DNA of 7,522 nt from Bacilli bacterium (GTDB lineage: Bacteria; Bacillota_I; Bacilli_A; RF39; UBA660), in contig JAILQR010000057.1 in the NCBI GenBank assembly GCA_024698845.1, positions 1 to 7,522 of the forward strand. The letters run 5' to 3'. Positions 6,044 to 7,522 of the stretch are shown here, piece after piece. Position numbers and translations under genes: made by a program. How positions within the stretch are numbered: position 1 is the stretch's first letter; the number at the start of each line of letters is the position of its first letter. The notes under the pieces were generated by a model, which did no database searches, had not been told where the DNA came from, and saw only the letters and a list, made by a program, of their open reading frames with translations.

Positions 6044-6609
6044 TTCATTGCCTCGATTTGTTTTACATACAAAGGATTAACTAAATGGGGATTAACAGGT
6101 TTCAGTTTGCAAGCATGAACAATAACATTAGAATAATTAACGATATTTCTATCAATATATTTAGTATCGTATCTAGTATCTTCATACTCTTTTCTTGAAA
6201 TATATTTTAATGAACTGTCTATTAAACCATTTTCATCATAATTTCCAACAAAAAAACCGTTTTTCTCTGGTACTAAATAACAGCCAGGAATTATTTTTTC
6301 AGTAGAAAAAGCAACTAAATCTAAAGAATTAATTGGTCTGATAGGTTTATTTTGCAAATAAGCAAGTGTTTTAGCTATAACTACGCCTATTCTAACACCA
6401 GTAAAACTTCCAGGTCCAGTTACAACGTAATATTCATCTATATCACCAATATCAATATCGTTTTTATCTAAAATATGAACGAGATTTGGCATAGCAATTT
6501 CACTATGTCTCATGTTACTTTCGATATCAATAACATCTAAAACTTTATAGTCCTTGAATACAACAAAAGACACCTTAGTGTCGTGTGTATCTATTAAAAG
6601 TGAGTACAT
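6040..6609 (-). CDS. tsaB: t6A biosynthesis protein TsaB
   Basis: 189-aa inactive TsaD paralogue of the ASKHA fold that dimerises with TsaD and is required for t6A37 formation. Evidence: N-terminal strand SLLIDTHDTKVSF (3-15), where most homologues have DTS; the RHSE stretch (34-37); signature GPGSFTGVRIG (65-75) in the interdomain helix; NKPIRPINSLD (86-96); and the terminal NPLYVK (178-183), near the end in most homologues. Typical TsaB proteins are about 220-240 aa, so the region between residues 100 and 175 is about 40 residues shorter than usual while both ends are intact. This argues for a compact C-terminal lobe rather than truncation. A purine-rich AAGGAAGTGA precedes the ATG. It begins 22 nt after tsaE and overlaps rimI by 4 nt. 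Confidence 0.94.
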   Translation of the reverse strand: MYSLLIDTHDTKVSFVVFKDYKVLDVIDIESNMRHSEIAMPNLVHILDKNDIDIGDIDEYYVVTGPGSFTGVRIGVVIAKTLAYLQNKPIRPINSLDLVAFSTEKIIPGCYLVPEKNGFFVGNYDENGLIDSSLKYISRKEYEDTRYDTKYIDRNIVNYSNVIVHACKLKPVNPHLVNPLYVKQIEAMK

Positions 6610-6631
6610 AAAAATTCACTTCCTTCTATTA

Positions 6632-7084
6632 TTAGATTACAGATCTACATAATTCTTCGTATTCTTCCCCATATGGTTTAAATGTTAAAACACGAGAATT
6701 TTCACCAGTAATTTTAAAATCAATATCTAATCTTTTTTCTGGTAATATATCATTTATCATTTCAGCCCATTCAATAATTACCACTCCATTCTTTTTAAAG
6801 TAGTCTTCTATTCCAACAGATTCATAATTATCCTCAACTCTATAGACATCCATATGATATAGATCCATTTCACCTTCGTGATACTCTTTAATAATATTAA
6901 AAGTTGGAGAAGTAATGTCGTCCACTATTCCTAAAGCTTTTGCAAAAGACTTAACGAATAAAGTTTTTCCACTTCCTAATTCACCATTAAGACATATAAC
7001 CATGCCAGGAAACTTTTCACTTTCAATATTTTCAGCTAATTCTCTTGTATCATCTTCATTTTTTGATATATACTTAAAATCCAT
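6632..7084 (-). CDS. tsaE: tRNA t6A biosynthesis ATPase TsaE
   Basis: 150-aa cytoplasmic P-loop ATPase that binds the TsaB-TsaD complex and drives its catalytic cycle in t6A37 synthesis. Motifs: Walker A GELGSGKT (34-41), TSPTFNII (58-65, switch-like region of the family), YHMDVYR (76-82) and VVIIEWAE (101-108), whose acidic residues match the Walker B-like region. The length is normal. The ATG at 7084 has AGGTGA (7096-7091) 6 nt upstream. It is first in the operon tsaE-tsaB-rimI-tsaD-dedA and follows the rRNA operon on the same strand, with a separate predicted promoter. No tsaC/ywlC (TC-AMP synthase) is in the window, so it must be encoded elsewhere. Confidence 0.96.
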   Translation of the reverse strand: MDFKYISKNEDDTRELAENIESEKFPGMVICLNGELGSGKTLFVKSFAKALGIVDDITSPTFNIIKEYHEGEMDLYHMDVYRVEDNYESVGIEDYFKKNGVVIIEWAEMINDILPEKRLDIDFKITGENSRVLTFKPYGEEYEELCRSVI

Positions 7085-7125
7085 TTTTAATCACCTACAA
7101 TAATTATAACAAAAGGGATAATCTA

Positions 7126-7155
7126 TATAAAGAAAATACTTTTAAACGTTGTCAA
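7126..7155 (-). promoter_or_regulatory. Predicted promoter of the tsaE operon
   Basis: On the minus strand a perfect -35 TTGACA (7155-7150) and TTTATA (7131-7126) are separated by 18 nt, placing the start about 35 nt before the tsaE ATG. The -10 is imperfect, but the -35 is consensus. It lies in the 132-nt gap between 5S rRNA and tsaE, which otherwise holds only AT-rich sequence. Confidence 0.6.
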
Positions 7156-7204
7156 ATTGTGTTTTTTGTTTAAAAACATTTAAAAATATTTCCTAAATTT
7201 TTGC

Positions 7205-7216
7205 AAAAAAAAAATA
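7205..7216 (-). terminator. U-tract directly after 5S rRNA, likely end of the rRNA operon
   Basis: On the minus strand the 5S terminal helix, extendable by two A-T pairs into the flanks, is followed at once by ten Ts (7214-7205). No separate hairpin is visible before the tsaE promoter. The 5S acceptor-like helix plus the U-tract may itself act as terminator; the mechanism is inferred. Confidence 0.5.
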
Positions 7217-7318
7217 TTGGCAACTACCTATTTTCGCATTCACTATCGTCGGCGTATAAGTGCTTAACTTCTCTGTTCGGGATGGGAAGAGGTGTGTCCA
7301 CTTAGCTATCGTCACCAA
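7217..7318 (-). rRNA. rrf: 5S ribosomal RNA (short form)
   Basis: Complete 5S rRNA of the large subunit. The ends TTGGTGAC and GTTGCCAA pair as helix I. The conserved CCCATCCCGAACAGAGAAGTTAAGC-type core (helix III and loop C) and the CGCCGA segment are intact, as is the loop E pattern (GATAGTG with TGCGAAAATAGG). It is only about 102 nt against the usual 115-120. Compared with the E. coli pattern, about 12 nt forming helix IV and loop D are absent, leaving GUGAAUGC, which can make at most two or three pairs. Exact mature ends are estimated from helix I. Confidence 0.95.
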
Positions 7319-7337
7319 TAAAGGATTTTGTCCTTTA
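7319..7337 (-). other. Hairpin in the 23S-5S spacer
   Basis: A 7-bp inverted repeat, TAAAGGA (7319-7325) and TCCTTTA (7331-7337), with a 5-nt loop abuts the 5S 5' end inside the roughly 60-nt spacer. It probably marks a precursor processing region; no specific nuclease can be assigned. Confidence 0.5.
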
Positions 7338-7381
7338 AAAACAAGATAATGCACTCATCATCAACAATCAAAAAATAAAAT

Positions 7382-7522
7382 AAGTTAAATCCTCGATCTA
7401 TTAGTACTAGTCAGCTCAACGTATCACTACGCTTACACCCCTAGCCTATCAACCTAGTAGTCTTCTAGGAATCTTACTTCACGAAGAATGGGAAAATTCA
7501 TCTTGGAGGAGGCTTCCCGCTT
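7382..7522 (-). rRNA. rrl: 23S ribosomal RNA, 3' end (partial)
   Basis: The minus strand reads the conserved 3' terminus of bacterial 23S rRNA, including the GTACTAATAGATCGAGGA segment, the GTTGATAGGCTAGGGGTGTAAG segment and the AAGCCTCCTCCAAGATGA-type stretch. It continues beyond the right edge of the window. The 3' end is placed near the ATTTAACTTA stretch by similarity and may be off by a few bases. Confidence 0.95.

Noticed and set aside
7103..7110. Extended -10 (TGTTATAAT on the minus strand) close to tsaE
   Set aside because: It would place the start of transcription at or inside the tsaE ribosome binding site and has only a weak -35; the TTGACA promoter upstream is better placed.
1..7522. 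CRISPR arrays, insertion sequences or tandem repeats
   Set aside because: No regularly spaced repeats, transposase motifs or terminal inverted repeats with target duplications were seen; the remaining repeats are short AT-rich runs.

Overview
The window is very AT-rich and looks like a chromosomal segment of a low-GC Gram-positive anaerobe, most likely Clostridia or Tissierellia. This rests on AGGAGG/AGGTGA-type ribosome binding sites, Firmicutes-like protein sequences, a clostridial-type tRNA-Gly, and an rRNA operon next to a tsa cluster. The genus is inference only.

Left part, plus strand (1-2256): a ZIP-family (GufA-like) metal transporter is followed after a short gap by murE, a muropeptide ligase whose DNPR motif points to a diaminopimelate-type substrate and whose N-terminus is unusually short. 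A compact bidirectional hairpin fills the gap between the stop codons of murE and a convergent DUF368 (PopT-like) membrane protein gene on the minus strand (2254-2940).

Middle (2941-3991): a divergent promoter region leads rightward to tRNA-Gly(UCC) at 3038-3111, which has an encoded CCA and a strong terminator. Just beyond that terminator lies a 16-nt near-perfect antisense copy of part of the tRNA anticodon arm. Then comes a minus-strand gene of unknown function (3180-3923) with features reminiscent of a PD-(D/E)XK-type nuclease. This is the most accessory-looking gene in the window.

Right part, all minus strand (3972-7522): the 3' end of 23S rRNA and a complete 5S rRNA lie upstream of a tight five-gene operon, tsaE-tsaB-rimI-tsaD-dedA. 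The operon has its own predicted promoter and ends in a terminator that overlaps the dedA stop codon. TsaE, TsaB and TsaD are the bacterial threonylcarbamoyl-transfer machinery for t6A37 in ANN-decoding tRNAs, and RimI is the N-alpha-acetyltransferase usually found with them. The 5S rRNA is only about 102 nt because helix IV with its loop is almost absent.

Two themes run through the segment. One is translation: rRNA, tRNA, t6A modification and RimI. The other is cell-wall lipid and precursor metabolism: MurE plus DUF368 and DedA, two unrelated families in which undecaprenyl-phosphate transporters have been reported. I see no CRISPR array, insertion sequence, phage gene or riboswitch. The most noteworthy observations are the truncated 5S rRNA, the inverted partial tRNA copy next to an orphan nuclease-like gene, and the DUF368/DedA pairing near murE.
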